Source: Flavobacterium sediminis (GTDB lineage Bacteria > Bacteroidota > Bacteroidia > Flavobacteriales > Flavobacteriaceae). From it: 64,000 nucleotides of DNA. The position numbers and the translations under genes are program-made. The stretch is taken from assembly GCF_003148385.1 (NCBI RefSeq), contig NZ_CP029463.1:3162001-3226000 (forward strand), in the 5' to 3' direction. The notes below the pieces were generated by a model. It searched no databases and had not been told where the DNA came from. It was given only the letters and a program-made list of their open reading frames with translations. Below, piece after piece: positions 35,257-45,909 of this stretch. Within the stretch, counting starts at the first letter, position 1. Each line of letters opens with the position of its first letter.

Positions 35257-36708
35257 ATGAAAAGACTAAATAGAAAAAATACAGGGTTAACAGAATTGTT
35301 ACCTGTTAAGGTGGTACAATTCGGTGAAGGAAACTTTTTGAGAGCATTCGTAGATTATGCTTTTCAGCAGTTGAATAAAACCGTAGATTTTAATGCGGGT
35401 GTTGCAGTGGTTCAGCCATTAGCTAATGGTTTAGTTCCCATGTTAAACGATCAGGACGGTTTGTATACGTTATTTTTAAACGGAGTTAAAAAAGGAGAAA
35501 AAATTCAAGATATTGAGTTGGTTTCCAATATTGTAAAAGGAATCAATCCGTATAGCAATTTTGAAGAGTATTTAAAATTGGCACATGAAGAGTCGCTTGA
35601 ATTCATCATTTCTAATACAACAGAAGCAGGTATCGAATTCATCGAGACAGATACTGCAGATATGGCTCCGCCACAATCTTTTCCAGCGAAATTAACGGTG
35701 TTGTTGTTAGAGCGTTTCAAACATTTTAAGGGAGATGCTTCAAAAGGTTTGACGATCATTCCATGTGAGTTAATCAATTATAATTCAGATACTTTAAAAG
35801 AAATTATCTTGAAATATATTGCGTTATGGAATTTAGGGCAAGAATTCGAAAATTGGATTTTAAACGCTTGTACGTTCCATAATACTTTGGTAGACCGAAT
35901 TGTTCCGGGATATCCAAAAGATGACATCGAAAATTACAACAATAAGTTAGATTATCAAGACAATTTAATTGTTACGGCTGAACCTTTCTTTTTGTGGGTA
36001 ATCGAAGGCGATGACAAATTGAAAGAGAAATTACCGTTCCATAAAACTAATTTGGATGTAAAAATTGTAGCAGACATGCAACCGTACAGAACGCGTAAAG
36101 TTCGTATTTTGAACGGAGCGCACACCGCAATGGTCCCATTTTCATTGATGTATGGTAATGAAACAGTAAGAGAAACAATTGAAAATCCGTTTACGTTTCA
36201 GTTTGTGAACACTTTAATGTTTGACGAAATAAACGAAACTTTAGACATGGATAGAGCAGAACTAGAAAGCTTTACCAATGAAGTTTTGGATCGTTTCAGA
36301 AATCCATTCATCAAACACTTGCTGTCTGACATCGCTTTAAATACGATTTCGAAGTTTAAAGTTCGTGTGTTACCAAGTCTTTTACAATATCAAGCGAAGT
36401 TTGGAAAATTGCCATTGAACTTAACGTTTGCTTTTGCTTGTATGATTCGTTTTTACAAAGGCGAATGGAAGAATGGAAAATTACCCATTAAAGATAATGC
36501 AGAAGTTGTTGCATTTTTTGAACAGTTTTGGCAAGAAAATAGTAATGGTAAGCCATTGACCGTTATATTGAAAAATGAAGAATTTTGGGATCAAGATTTA
36601 ACTAAAGTAGAAGGTTTACAAACAGCTTTAGAATTTGTATTGGATCAAATTGAGGCCAATGGTTTAGAACAAGCCTATCAAAATTTTATAAACGAATATA
36701 AAGCATAA
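35257..36708 (+). CDS. uxaB: Tagaturonate reductase
   Basis: A 483-residue polyol-type dehydrogenase. VVQFGEGNFLRAFVDYAFQQLN is the NAD-binding start, ISNTTEAGIEF and VRILNGAHTAMVPFS (with the catalytic Lys/Asn/His region) are typical. It reduces D-tagaturonate to D-altronate with NADH. It follows the transporter by 15 bp and precedes uxaA by 4 bp. Confidence 0.94.
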   Translation: MKRLNRKNTGLTELLPVKVVQFGEGNFLRAFVDYAFQQLNKTVDFNAGVAVVQPLANGLVPMLNDQDGLYTLFLNGVKKGEKIQDIELVSNIVKGINPYSNFEEYLKLAHEESLEFIISNTTEAGIEFIETDTADMAPPQSFPAKLTVLLLERFKHFKGDASKGLTIIPCELINYNSDTLKEIILKYIALWNLGQEFENWILNACTFHNTLVDRIVPGYPKDDIENYNNKLDYQDNLIVTAEPFFLWVIEGDDKLKEKLPFHKTNLDVKIVADMQPYRTRKVRILNGAHTAMVPFSLMYGNETVRETIENPFTFQFVNTLMFDEINETLDMDRAELESFTNEVLDRFRNPFIKHLLSDIALNTISKFKVRVLPSLLQYQAKFGKLPLNLTFAFACMIRFYKGEWKNGKLPIKDNAEVVAFFEQFWQENSNGKPLTVILKNEEFWDQDLTKVEGLQTALEFVLDQIEANGLEQAYQNFINEYKA

Positions 36709-36712
36709 CACC

Positions 36713-38326
36713 ATGAGCGAGTTGAAGAAAGTATTGAAAGTACATCCTGCCGATAATGTATTGGTAGTGTTACTTGATTTGAATGCAGGAGATCAGGTAG
36801 TTTTTGAAGGAGAAGAAGTTCAGTTAAAAACAGATGCCAAAGCAAAACATAAAATTGCCTTAGTCGATTTTAACGAAGGCGATAGTATTATTATGTATGG
36901 CGTTTTGATTGGAAAAGCTTCTCAAAAAATTGAAAAAGGAGCAGTTTTAACAACAGCTAATGTAAAACACCAAAGCCAAAAAGTGAAAGAAAAAGAATTT
37001 TTTCCTAATTGGTTAGCGCCAGATGTTTCAAAATGGCAAGATAAAACGTTCATGGGGTATCATCGCCCTGACGGTCAGGTGGGAACTAAAAACGTGTGGT
37101 TGTTTTTTCCATTGGTTTTTTGCGAAAACAAAAATATTGAGCGTTTAAAAGAAGTATTTGAAAAAGAACTTCTAGCACCAAAAACAGACCAATACCAGTT
37201 ATTGTTACGTTCTTTGGTAAACGGAAATGAAGAAGTAGAACAATCGCATAAAAAGCAATCGGTTTTTGAGAATATTGAAGTAAAATTCATCATGCACCAA
37301 GGCGGCTGTGGTGGAATTCGTCAGGATTCTGAAAGTTTAGCACGTTTATTAGCGGGCTATGTGAACAATCCGAATGTTGCCGGAGCAACCGTTTTAAGTT
37401 TGGGTTGCCAAAATCTTCAGATTTCAATCTTCAAAAAAGCATTGGAAGAAATCAATCCGAATAGCAGCAAAGAAGTACTGATTTATGAGCAACAACAAAT
37501 GGGAACCGTTGATAATATGTTGCAAACCATTATCAAAGATTCGTATGAAGCGATCAAGAGAGCCAATGATATTCAGCGGCAACCAGCGCCGCTTTCTAAG
37601 TTGAAAGTTGGTTTAGAATGTGGTGGTTCTGATGGTTTTTCGGGTATTTCAGCTAATCCGGTTTTAGGTCATGTTTCTGATCTATTGGTGGCTTTAGGCG
37701 GAACGAGCATTCTTTCTGAATTTCCGGAATTATGTGGAGTAGAGCAGGAGTTGGTTAACCGTTGTGTAGACGAACAAAAAGCGGATAAGTTCTTGAAATT
37801 GATGAAAGATTTCGAAAATTCAGTGGTTGCAGCAGGTTCAGGTTTCGATATGAATCCGTCACCGGGAAATATTAAAGATGGTTTAATTACTGATGCTATG
37901 AAATCAGCTGGTGCGGCTAAAAAAGGCGGAACTTCACCAGTAGTTGACGTTTTAGATTATGGGGAATATGTAACTCAAAACGGATTAAACTTGTTGTGTA
38001 CGCCAGGAAATGACGTGGAAAGTACAACGGCAATGGTGGGTTCAGGAGCTAATTTAGTATTGTTTACTACTGGTTTAGGAACACCAACAGGAAACCCCAT
38101 TGCACCGGTTGTTAAAGTTTCTTCGAATTCGGTTTTAGCCAATAAAATGAATGATATTATTGATATTGATACCGGTTCGGTTATCAGTGGCCAACAAACA
38201 ATTGATGAAGCAGGAGAGGTTTTACTGGATTACATTATTGACGTTGCCAGTGGTAAAACACTATCCAAAGCCGATTTATTACAGCAAGATGATTTTATTC
38301 CTTGGAAACGAGGAGTTTCTCTCTAA
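36713..38326 (+). CDS. uxaA: Altronate dehydratase
   Basis: A 537-residue iron-dependent dehydratase. An N-terminal SAF domain (about 1-95) is followed by the UxaA catalytic region (MGYHRPDGQVGTKNVWLFFP, MHQGGCGGIRQDSE, GLECGGSDGFSGISANP). Conserved Cys residues in QGGCGG and ECGG may bind metal. It dehydrates D-altronate to KDG, joining the two uronate branches. Last gene of the operon, followed by a strong terminator. Confidence 0.94.
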   Translation: MSELKKVLKVHPADNVLVVLLDLNAGDQVVFEGEEVQLKTDAKAKHKIALVDFNEGDSIIMYGVLIGKASQKIEKGAVLTTANVKHQSQKVKEKEFFPNWLAPDVSKWQDKTFMGYHRPDGQVGTKNVWLFFPLVFCENKNIERLKEVFEKELLAPKTDQYQLLLRSLVNGNEEVEQSHKKQSVFENIEVKFIMHQGGCGGIRQDSESLARLLAGYVNNPNVAGATVLSLGCQNLQISIFKKALEEINPNSSKEVLIYEQQQMGTVDNMLQTIIKDSYEAIKRANDIQRQPAPLSKLKVGLECGGSDGFSGISANPVLGHVSDLLVALGGTSILSEFPELCGVEQELVNRCVDEQKADKFLKLMKDFENSVVAAGSGFDMNPSPGNIKDGLITDAMKSAGAAKKGGTSPVVDVLDYGEYVTQNGLNLLCTPGNDVESTTAMVGSGANLVLFTTGLGTPTGNPIAPVVKVSSNSVLANKMNDIIDIDTGSVISGQQTIDEAGEVLLDYIIDVASGKTLSKADLLQQDDFIPWKRGVSL

Positions 38327-38346
38327 ATAATGTTATGGTTAGTTTT

Positions 38347-38384
38347 TAAGGCACTTTTTCGTATGAAAAAGTGCCTTATTTACT
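38347..38384. terminator. Bidirectional terminator between uxaA and the LacI-type gene
   Basis: TAAGGCACTTTTTC (38347-38360) and GAAAAAGTGCCTTA (38365-38378) form a perfect 14-bp stem with a 4-base loop, and T-rich sequence follows in both directions. Confidence 0.85.
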
Positions 38385-39390
38385 TTTTAGAAGATTTTCG
38401 TATGATTAATTCCGGATCAAGAACAACTTTTTTCTCAATTCTTGTCTTTGAATTATTATTGATTTGTTCCAAAAATACCTTAGCCGTGTGTTTTCCCATT
38501 TCTAAAGGGAATTGATCGATTGTAGTAATGGGTAATTCCATAAATCTGGTAAAAGGTTCATTACTAAACCCTACAACAGAAAAGTTTTCCGGAATTCTGA
38601 TATTTAGTTTTCGTAATTCTTTAATAGCACCTAAGGCTGCGAAATCACTGGAAGAAAAGACTGCATGAGGAGGATTTTCTAAATTTAATAACTTGAGAAT
38701 GTTACTTTTTCCGGCCTCTATCGAACTTTTAGTCGGAATTACATAATCTTCAATGTAATCGATTCCATTGTCCAATAAAGCTTGTTTGTAACCAAGGAAA
38801 CGATCTTTGAAAATTTCAATATTCAGATCTCCGGAAAAGTGAGCGATCTTAGAACAACCTGTTTGTATTAGGTGGTCTGTGGCTTTATAGCCTGCTTCAA
38901 AGTCATTGATAGTCACAGAACTAACTTTTTTTATATTTTTAGTTCTATCAAAAAATATTAAAGGAACTTCCTTTTTTAAAACTCTGTCAAATATCGTGAT
39001 ATCACTACTTGATGTCGAAATTAATATTCCGTCTACCTGAGAATTTAAGAGAGCTTCAATATTCGAGGCTTCTTTTTCTTCTAAACCATCAGTCTGACAA
39101 ATGATTACGTGATATCCATGAGGATTTAGTTCCTCTTCGATCCCTCTTATAACCGAACCGAAGAAATTACTATCAATTCTAGGAACAATAACACCTACAT
39201 TATTACTTTTTCCGCTTTTAAGAGCTAAAGCTAGCTTGTTTTGTTCGTAATTCATTTTAGAAGCAGTCTTCAAAACGAGTTCTCTGGTAGCTTGACTAAT
39301 GTTTGGATTGTTATTTAATGCTCTTGAAACAGTTGCTGCAGTGATATTTAATTCTTTAGCAATATCATAAATAGTAACTTTTTTTTTCAT
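38380..39390 (-). CDS. LacI-family regulator of pectin/galacturonate genes
   Basis: A 336-residue repressor-type protein. Residues 1-50 are the LacI HTH and hinge helix (TIYDIAKELNITAATVSRALNNNP). Residues 60-336 form the periplasmic-binding-like sensor domain (NVGVIVPRIDSNFFGSVIRGIEEEL to DPELIIRKS). I chose the ATG at 39390, which gives the standard N-terminus; an upstream in-frame ATG would run through the TACATTTG promoter box (39411-39418, minus strand). Its gene lies between the two operons whose promoters carry the palindrome, so it is the obvious candidate to bind it. The ligand is probably KDG or another uronate intermediate; this is inferred from the locus. Confidence 0.9.
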   Translation of the reverse strand: MKKKVTIYDIAKELNITAATVSRALNNNPNISQATRELVLKTASKMNYEQNKLALALKSGKSNNVGVIVPRIDSNFFGSVIRGIEEELNPHGYHVIICQTDGLEEKEASNIEALLNSQVDGILISTSSSDITIFDRVLKKEVPLIFFDRTKNIKKVSSVTINDFEAGYKATDHLIQTGCSKIAHFSGDLNIEIFKDRFLGYKQALLDNGIDYIEDYVIPTKSSIEAGKSNILKLLNLENPPHAVFSSSDFAALGAIKELRKLNIRIPENFSVVGFSNEPFTRFMELPITTIDQFPLEMGKHTAKVFLEQINNNSKTRIEKKVVLDPELIIRKSSKK

Positions 39391-39530
39391 TCTAAGTCTG
39401 TAAATATTAGCAAATGTAACAAAACCTTTCATTATGTAATTAATTTACATGAATAAAAAAGAGTGTAAAATCAAACTTATTGCGAATAATTAAATTTTTT
39501 ATATTTTTTTTTATTTATACAAAAAAAAAC

Positions 39531-39573
39531 TTGCGTATAAATTTTGCTTTACATATTTTTGGTAATCGATTAC
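39531..39573 (+). promoter_or_regulatory. Promoter and LacI-family operator 2 before the GH28 gene
   Basis: -33 TTG (39531-39533), 20-bp spacer, -7 TATTTTTG (39554-39561), then the palindrome core GTAATCGATTAC (39562-39573) with no gap. The layout is the same as at the kduI promoter. Confidence 0.72.
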
Positions 39574-39591
39574 ATAATTTAATATTTGTTT

Positions 39592-41037
39592 ATGAAGAAA
39601 AATAAGATTTTGGTTTTTGTAATTGCTTGCGGACTTTTATTCGGCGCTTGTAATCAGTCCGAAAAAGAATCTGCAGAGCCTAAAGTTGCAGAAACACAAA
39701 CTAAAGAATCAGAGCCTTGGGGAGCCATTTATGATAGTCTGGTTAATCTTAAGGAACCTGTTTTTAAACAAGAAAGATTTGATATTACAAAATACGGAGC
39801 TGTTGCAGATGGAAAGACAATGTGTACAAATGCCTTTAGGGAAGCGATTAAGGCAGCAGTAGCTAACGGAGGAGGAATGGTAATTGTACCGGTTGGTAAA
39901 TTTTTGACAGGTTCGATTCATCTTGAAAGTAATATATGTCTGCATTTGGAAGAAGGAGCTGAAATTCTCTTCAGCAAAAATGCAAATGATTTTTTACCCT
40001 TAGTTACTACATCGTTTGAGGGATTAGAATTAATGAATTATTCACCGTTTATATATGCTTACAATAAAAAGAATATTGCAATTACCGGTAAAGGCATCTT
40101 AAACGGTCAAGCAAATGAAACCAATTGGTGGCCTTGGAAAGGAAGTACTTCAGAAGGGTTTGCTTACGGTTATAAAGAAGGACAACCTTCTCAAAAAGAT
40201 AGTTTGAACCTACCTGCATTAATGAAAATGGCTGATGACAATGTACCGGTACAGGAAAGAATTTTTGGAAAAGGACATTTTCTCAGACCTAATTTTATTG
40301 AGCCATCTTCTTGTGAGAATGTGTTAATAAAAGATGTAAAGATCATTAATGCTCCTTTTTGGGTTATACATCCTTTAAAATGTAATAAAGTTATAGTAGA
40401 TGGAGTAACAATTGAAAGTCATGGACCTAACAATGATGGTTGTGATCCAGAGTATTCAAAAAATGTAGTCATCAAAAATTGTGTATTCAATACCGGAGAT
40501 GATTGTATTGCAATTAAGGCAGGGAGAGACAATGAAGGTCGCAGAACAGCTATACCTAGTGAAAATATTCTGGTCAAAGATTGTAAAATGATCGATGGAC
40601 ACGGAGGAGTAGTTATCGGAAGTGAAATGTCAGCAGGAGTTAAAAATATTTTTGTTGAAGATTGTGAAATGGACAGTCCTAATTTAGAGCGTGTTATCCG
40701 AATTAAAACAAATACGCGCAGAGGAGGAGTGGTTGACGGAGTGTATGTCAGGAATTTGAATGTGGGAACAGTTAAAGAATCGGTTTTGAAGATCAATATG
40801 CGTTATGCGATTTATGGAAATCAAACTGGTGATTTTATTCCGGAAATCAGAAATATAGTCTTGGAAAATGTAAAAGTAAATGACGGCGGTAAATATGCCA
40901 TTATGGCTTTGGGACATGAAAAATCCCCAATTGAAAATGTAACGTTCAACAACGTCACAATAGAGAAAGTACAGGAAGGCTATTTACTTGAAAATATAGA
41001 AAATTTAAACCTTATAAATACAAAAATAAATAGATAA
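39592..41037 (+). CDS. Polygalacturonase-type glycoside hydrolase, GH28
   Basis: A 481-residue lipoprotein: signal peptide with lipobox LLFGAC, then a pectin-lyase-like right-handed beta-helix. The GH28 catalytic aspartates are visible as Asp282 (NNDGCDPEYS) and Asp303/Asp304 (NTGDDCIAIKAG), with HGGVVIGSEMS and RIKTNTRRGG completing the active site. It hydrolyses alpha-1,4-galacturonan, probably exo-acting on oligomers at the cell surface or periplasm. I start at the ATG at 39592; a TTG two codons earlier is in frame. First gene of the second operon. Confidence 0.92.
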   Translation: MKKNKILVFVIACGLLFGACNQSEKESAEPKVAETQTKESEPWGAIYDSLVNLKEPVFKQERFDITKYGAVADGKTMCTNAFREAIKAAVANGGGMVIVPVGKFLTGSIHLESNICLHLEEGAEILFSKNANDFLPLVTTSFEGLELMNYSPFIYAYNKKNIAITGKGILNGQANETNWWPWKGSTSEGFAYGYKEGQPSQKDSLNLPALMKMADDNVPVQERIFGKGHFLRPNFIEPSSCENVLIKDVKIINAPFWVIHPLKCNKVIVDGVTIESHGPNNDGCDPEYSKNVVIKNCVFNTGDDCIAIKAGRDNEGRRTAIPSENILVKDCKMIDGHGGVVIGSEMSAGVKNIFVEDCEMDSPNLERVIRIKTNTRRGGVVDGVYVRNLNVGTVKESVLKINMRYAIYGNQTGDFIPEIRNIVLENVKVNDGGKYAIMALGHEKSPIENVTFNNVTIEKVQEGYLLENIENLNLINTKINR

Positions 41038-41075
41038 GAATAACTAACAACCTAACTAAAAACGATGATAAAATT

Positions 41076-44000
41076 ATGAAAATTAAGCAAACATTTTCAG
41101 GTAGATTTAAGTATATTTTATTTCTATCATTATTCTTCAGTTTATTGAGTTTACAAAAGAGCAATGCTCAGGAAACCACTATATCCGGTACTGTTCTCGA
41201 TGCAACCGATAAATTGCCATTACCCGGAGTGACCGTATTAGAAAAAGGAACCAGCAATGGCCAGGCAGCCGATTTCGACGGAAACTTTACAATTAAAGTA
41301 AATAACCCCAAAGCTATATTACTGGTAAGTTATGTGGGTTATAAATCACAGGAAATTGCATTAGACGGTAGAACAAGCCTAACGATTGAACTGGAAGCTG
41401 AGATCAGTACTTTACAGGAAGTAGTGATGGTAGGTTATGGTTCCGTCAAAAAATCTGATTTAACAGGAACTGTAAACACTTTGGATTCAAAAGAAATTAC
41501 AAAAAGAAACACAACCAGTGTTCTGGAAGGTATTCAGGGTAATGTGCCCGGGGTTCAAATTTCATCAGCTTCTGGTAGATTAGGGGATGGATATAATATT
41601 GTGATTAGAGGAACAAATTCGTTATCGGGAAGTAGTACTCCGTTATATATTGTAGATGGAGCTCCGGTAGATGATATAAGCTTTTTAAATCCTCGTGATA
41701 TTGAACGTATGGATATCTTAAAAGATGCATCATCAGCTGCTATCTATGGTTCCAGAGGAGCGAGCGGTGTAATTTTAATTACTACGAAAAGCGGTGCATC
41801 GGCTAAAGCCGGAATCAATGTTAATTTTGAAACATCTGCCGGTGTAAAAGATGTAGCCCGTTTACCTGAAATGATGGACGGAAGCAAATGGTGGTATTAT
41901 CATCAATCAGCTTATTTGTATACAACCAATGGAGCTGATTATATGAATACTACCCCTCAACAATTAGCAAGTTCAGTAGTAGGGAGTAATAACCCGGTGT
42001 TATTACAAAGAGTAAATAATAATGATACTTTTGACTGGTATGATGCCGTTTTGCAAAGCGGAATTCAAAAGAATAACTACTTGAATATTACAGGTAGAGC
42101 TGATAACGGAATGTCTTATAACCTTGGTATCGGACTTCAAAATGAGACAGGTAACATGATTAATGAGTCTCTGGATAAGTATACATTAAAAGCAGGTCTT
42201 AATCATAAAATAAATAAAAAGTTCTCAACCGGTGTCAATTTAACAATTGCAAGGACAGATGCACAATTGGGGAGTGATGTAGCCATGCGTGATGCTTTCC
42301 GTTTAAACCCTTTCTTATCGCCTTGGGCCATTGATGAAAACGGAAATGAAATTGTAGGAGAATATGTTACGACTCCCGGTAAATTATATTATCCTAACGG
42401 TACTACAAAAGCTATTGACAAAACCAGTACCTATAATCCATTATTAACAATAGCTAATACATCTAATGAAGTAAAAAGATGGAAAGTAATTGGGAATGTA
42501 TTTTTTGAGTACAAACCAATTGAATGGTTAACCTTAAAAACAGCTTATTCCGGAAATTACAACACATACAGACAAGGTAAATATGCCGGGGCATTGTCAG
42601 ATACAGGAGCAAGCAATGGGAATTTAGCCTCTTCATCTATAACAAACAGAGATAATTACAATTATACATGGGATAATCAGTTTACGATTAATAAAACATT
42701 AAACGAGGTACACTCTTTTACGTTCTTAGGATTACAGAGTTTATATGAAACAGTAACAGAAACCTCTTTTTTAAGTTCAAGATACCAACCATTTGATACA
42801 GGTTATAATAATGTCGGTACAGGTCTTCAATCTACTTATGATGTTGATTCCTATTATTCTAAAGTAAGTTTAAGTTCTTACGCTATGCGTTTAAATTATG
42901 CGTTTAAAGATCGTTATTTATTGACAGCTTCTAATCGTTGGGATGGATCTTCTGTATTGTCAAAAGGAAATAAATGGGAATCTTTTCCTTCATTAGCTGT
43001 TGCTTGGAAAATTAATGAAGAATCATTCTTAAAAGACAGTAAAATAGTTAACACTTTGAAAGCCAGAGTGAGCTATGGTTACACTGGAAACAACAATGTA
43101 CAGCCTTATACAACTTTAAATTCATTAACTTCTCAAAGTTATTATAATTATGGGAACTCAGATGTAAATGGCTGGTATCCTTCAACCTTAGCAAACAAAG
43201 ATTTAACTTGGGAAAAAACCAGAGAGTTTAACGTTGGTGTAGATTACGGGTTCTTTAATAATAGAGTTTCAGGGTCAGTGGATGTGTATGATAGATTGTC
43301 TAAGAATTTAATTTTTGAACAACAGCTTCCTTTAGAATCAGGTTGGGCTTCAACTTTTTCTAACGTAGGTTCAGCAAGTAATAAAGGAGTTGAAGTATTA
43401 TTAACTACTAAAAATATTAAGACCGATAAAGTAACATGGCAAACAACTTTTGCTTTCACTAAAAATGTGAATAAATTAGTTTCATTATACGGGCAATCAG
43501 AAGCTGATGATGTAGGGAATAATTTGTTTATCGGTGAAAATATCCATTCTTATTATAATTACGTATTCGATGGAATTTGGCAACCGGATCAAGCAGCTGA
43601 AGCAGCTTCTTACGGACAAACTCCGGGACAGGCCAGAGTGAAAGATTTGAATGGCGACGGACAGATTACAGGTGACGATAGAGCTATTTTAGGAAATTCT
43701 GATCCGAAATGGTCAGGAAGTGTAAACTCAACACTTACAGTAGGTAATTTTGATTTTTCATTTTCAATTATTACAAACCAAGGGGTATTAGCTTATAGTG
43801 AATTCCACGAAAACTTTACTAATATGGCTGACCGTGGACGACAAAAGTTAAATATTGCCGATTGGTATATTCCTGAAAATACAGCTGGTGTACCGGCACA
43901 ATACTCCAATACATATCCGCAACCTAGAAACGAGGGAACCTATTGGAATTCAGCCGGAAATAGTTTAGGAGAAAAAATGGGATATTACAGAGATGCTTCT

Positions 44001-44216
44001 TTTGTTAAAGTTAAAAACATTTCTGTAGGATATAATTTTGATTCGAACTTAATGTCAAAATTAAAAATGAAAAATATGAGAATTTATGCTAATATTTTAA
44101 ATCCATTCGTATTTACAGATTATGAAGGATATGATCCTGAGTGGGCAGCAGCACCATTTAATACAGCTCGTGTAAGTTCTGTTACATATCAATTAGGTTT
44201 AAGTGTTAATTTTTAA
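41076..44216 (+). CDS. SusC/RagA TonB-dependent outer-membrane transporter
   Basis: A 1046-residue protein. After a signal peptide ending near NAQE comes a carboxypeptidase-like regulatory domain (ISGTVLDATDKLPLPGVTVLEKG, about 35-115), then the plug (VVMVGYGSVKKSDLTGTV, TPLYIVDGAPVDDISFLNP, IYGSRGASGVILITTK) and the beta barrel to the C-terminal Phe (YQLGLSVNF). It imports oligogalacturonides through the outer membrane together with SusD. The substrate is inferred from the surrounding enzymes. It lies 12 bp before susD. Confidence 0.94.
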   Translation: MKIKQTFSGRFKYILFLSLFFSLLSLQKSNAQETTISGTVLDATDKLPLPGVTVLEKGTSNGQAADFDGNFTIKVNNPKAILLVSYVGYKSQEIALDGRTSLTIELEAEISTLQEVVMVGYGSVKKSDLTGTVNTLDSKEITKRNTTSVLEGIQGNVPGVQISSASGRLGDGYNIVIRGTNSLSGSSTPLYIVDGAPVDDISFLNPRDIERMDILKDASSAAIYGSRGASGVILITTKSGASAKAGINVNFETSAGVKDVARLPEMMDGSKWWYYHQSAYLYTTNGADYMNTTPQQLASSVVGSNNPVLLQRVNNNDTFDWYDAVLQSGIQKNNYLNITGRADNGMSYNLGIGLQNETGNMINESLDKYTLKAGLNHKINKKFSTGVNLTIARTDAQLGSDVAMRDAFRLNPFLSPWAIDENGNEIVGEYVTTPGKLYYPNGTTKAIDKTSTYNPLLTIANTSNEVKRWKVIGNVFFEYKPIEWLTLKTAYSGNYNTYRQGKYAGALSDTGASNGNLASSSITNRDNYNYTWDNQFTINKTLNEVHSFTFLGLQSLYETVTETSFLSSRYQPFDTGYNNVGTGLQSTYDVDSYYSKVSLSSYAMRLNYAFKDRYLLTASNRWDGSSVLSKGNKWESFPSLAVAWKINEESFLKDSKIVNTLKARVSYGYTGNNNVQPYTTLNSLTSQSYYNYGNSDVNGWYPSTLANKDLTWEKTREFNVGVDYGFFNNRVSGSVDVYDRLSKNLIFEQQLPLESGWASTFSNVGSASNKGVEVLLTTKNIKTDKVTWQTTFAFTKNVNKLVSLYGQSEADDVGNNLFIGENIHSYYNYVFDGIWQPDQAAEAASYGQTPGQARVKDLNGDGQITGDDRAILGNSDPKWSGSVNSTLTVGNFDFSFSIITNQGVLAYSEFHENFTNMADRGRQKLNIADWYIPENTAGVPAQYSNTYPQPRNEGTYWNSAGNSLGEKMGYYRDASFVKVKNISVGYNFDSNLMSKLKMKNMRIYANILNPFVFTDYEGYDPEWAAAPFNTARVSSVTYQLGLSVNF

Positions 44217-44228
44217 TTTTAGAAAATC

Positions 44229-45844
44229 ATGAAAAAGATTATATACGGTTTATTGGCACTATCTTTATTCTCATGTGCTGATTTTATTGAAGAGGATAAT
44301 AAAAGTAGTGTTGATGCAGAAACATTTTATTTAACTCCTGAAGGATTTCAGAGTTTGATTGATGCTAATTATTCGCAACTTCGCGAAATTTACGGAAATG
44401 ATGCTTTCGTATTTTGTGCAGGAACGGATCTATATGCAGTCGGGTCAGGTAGAGGTACGGAACCTGATGGCTTATCTCGTTATTTACAATTAAATCCTTC
44501 ATCAGACGGAGGAATAGAAGAATTATATGCCAGCTGTTACCAAGCCATTCAAAGAGCAAATACAGCCTTGTATTATTCAGAAATAACAGAGCAAACAGCT
44601 AATGTTTCTACCTTAGTAGGAGAAGTAAAATATTTAAGAGCTAATGCTTACTTTTTGTTGGTACAATCGTTTGGAGGAGTAGGGATCGTGGATGAATTTA
44701 TTCAAAGTCCAACATTAAGTTTTGATAGAAATTCAGCAGAGGAAGTTTATGCAAAAATTATTTCAGACTTGGAAGATGCCTTGGATTTAGTTTCTGACGG
44801 ATCTTATGTAGGGAAAGTAAATAAAAGAGCAGTACAACATTTATTAGCGAAAGTGTATTTAACCAGAGCTTATGAAAGTTTCGGACAGGCTTCTGATTTT
44901 GCTACGGCAGCTTCTTATGCAGAAGATGCTATTGCCGGTCAATCTTTATCAATCTCTTTTGCAGATTTATGGGAACCGGGTAACGAGATGAATGCCGAAA
45001 CAATATTTTCAGTACAGTTTTCATCAGGTTCTATTGCTACTGATCCTACAAATTTAGGGCACAAACAAGCCAATTGGTTCAGTTCGTATCTGGGTGGTCC
45101 GGATGTAGCTGGAGATGCTCCTTGGAGAAGTTACAATTTATTAGCAACAGATTTTGCTTTAGGCTTGTATACACAAGATGACGAGCGTTATGAAGCTACT
45201 TTTATGACTGAAGTTTTTACAAGATATTATGCCGCTTATGACGGAGATAACGGTACTGCTCCGGCAGGGCAAAAAAGCCATTATTATGTTCCGCAATGGG
45301 CTACTCAGGCAGATATTGACGCTTATACGTTAGCAAACCCTACAGCACAAATTCACTTATGGGGACGTATGGAGCAGGTGTGGTAAGTAGTGATTACCAA
45401 ACTATTCCTGCCAGAAAGTTTGATGATCCTACTGCATTGTATGCAAGCAATAAAAGAGTTAGTACCAGAGATATTATTTTATCTCGCTTAGGGGAAACCT
45501 ATTTAATTGCTGCCGAAGCTTACCTGAACACGAATCCGGCTCTTGGTTTACAAAAATTAAATGATGTAAGAGCGAGAGCAGGTTTAACCACTCCGTTGGC
45601 TTCTTATGATATTGATACGATCTTAGATGAAAGAGCTCGTGAATTGTTTGGAGAATACCACAGATGGTTTGATCTGAAAAGAACCGGAAAATTAGTTGAA
45701 AGAGCAGCTGCTTATAACTACCTTATTGAAACAAGTTATTTTAATGGGGCTAACGGAGAGTTGAAAATTTTAAGACCGATACCGCAATCGGCTATTGATT
45801 TGAACCAGAATAATGATTTCCCGCAGAATCCTGCATATCAATAA
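44229..45844 (+). pseudogene. SusD/RagB surface lipoprotein, interrupted by a one-base frameshift
   Basis: As written the frame runs from the ATG at 44229 (lipobox LFSCADF) for 385 codons and stops at 45386. The remaining C-terminal ~160 residues (SRLGETYLIAAEAYL to FPQNPAYQ) continue in another frame to 45844. The join is at the G run 45361-45364: one extra G would give HLWGTYGAGVVSSDYQ and restore a ~538-residue SusD, the normal length. SusD binds oligosaccharide and caps SusC. All other genes of the locus are intact, so a sequencing error or phase-type slippage is more likely than real loss. Confidence 0.85.
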
Positions 45845-45863
45845 TTTTGAGTTAAGTTTTTTT

Positions 45864-45900
45864 AATAAGCTTGGTCTTTTTCAGACCAAGCTTATTTTAA
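45864..45900 (+). terminator. Perfect hairpin after susD
   Basis: AATAAGCTTGGTCT (45864-45877) and AGACCAAGCTTATT (45883-45896), a perfect 14-bp stem followed by a T-rich tract. It may lower transcription of the enzymes downstream relative to susCD. Confidence 0.8.
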
Positions 45901-45909
45901 TTTTAAAAG

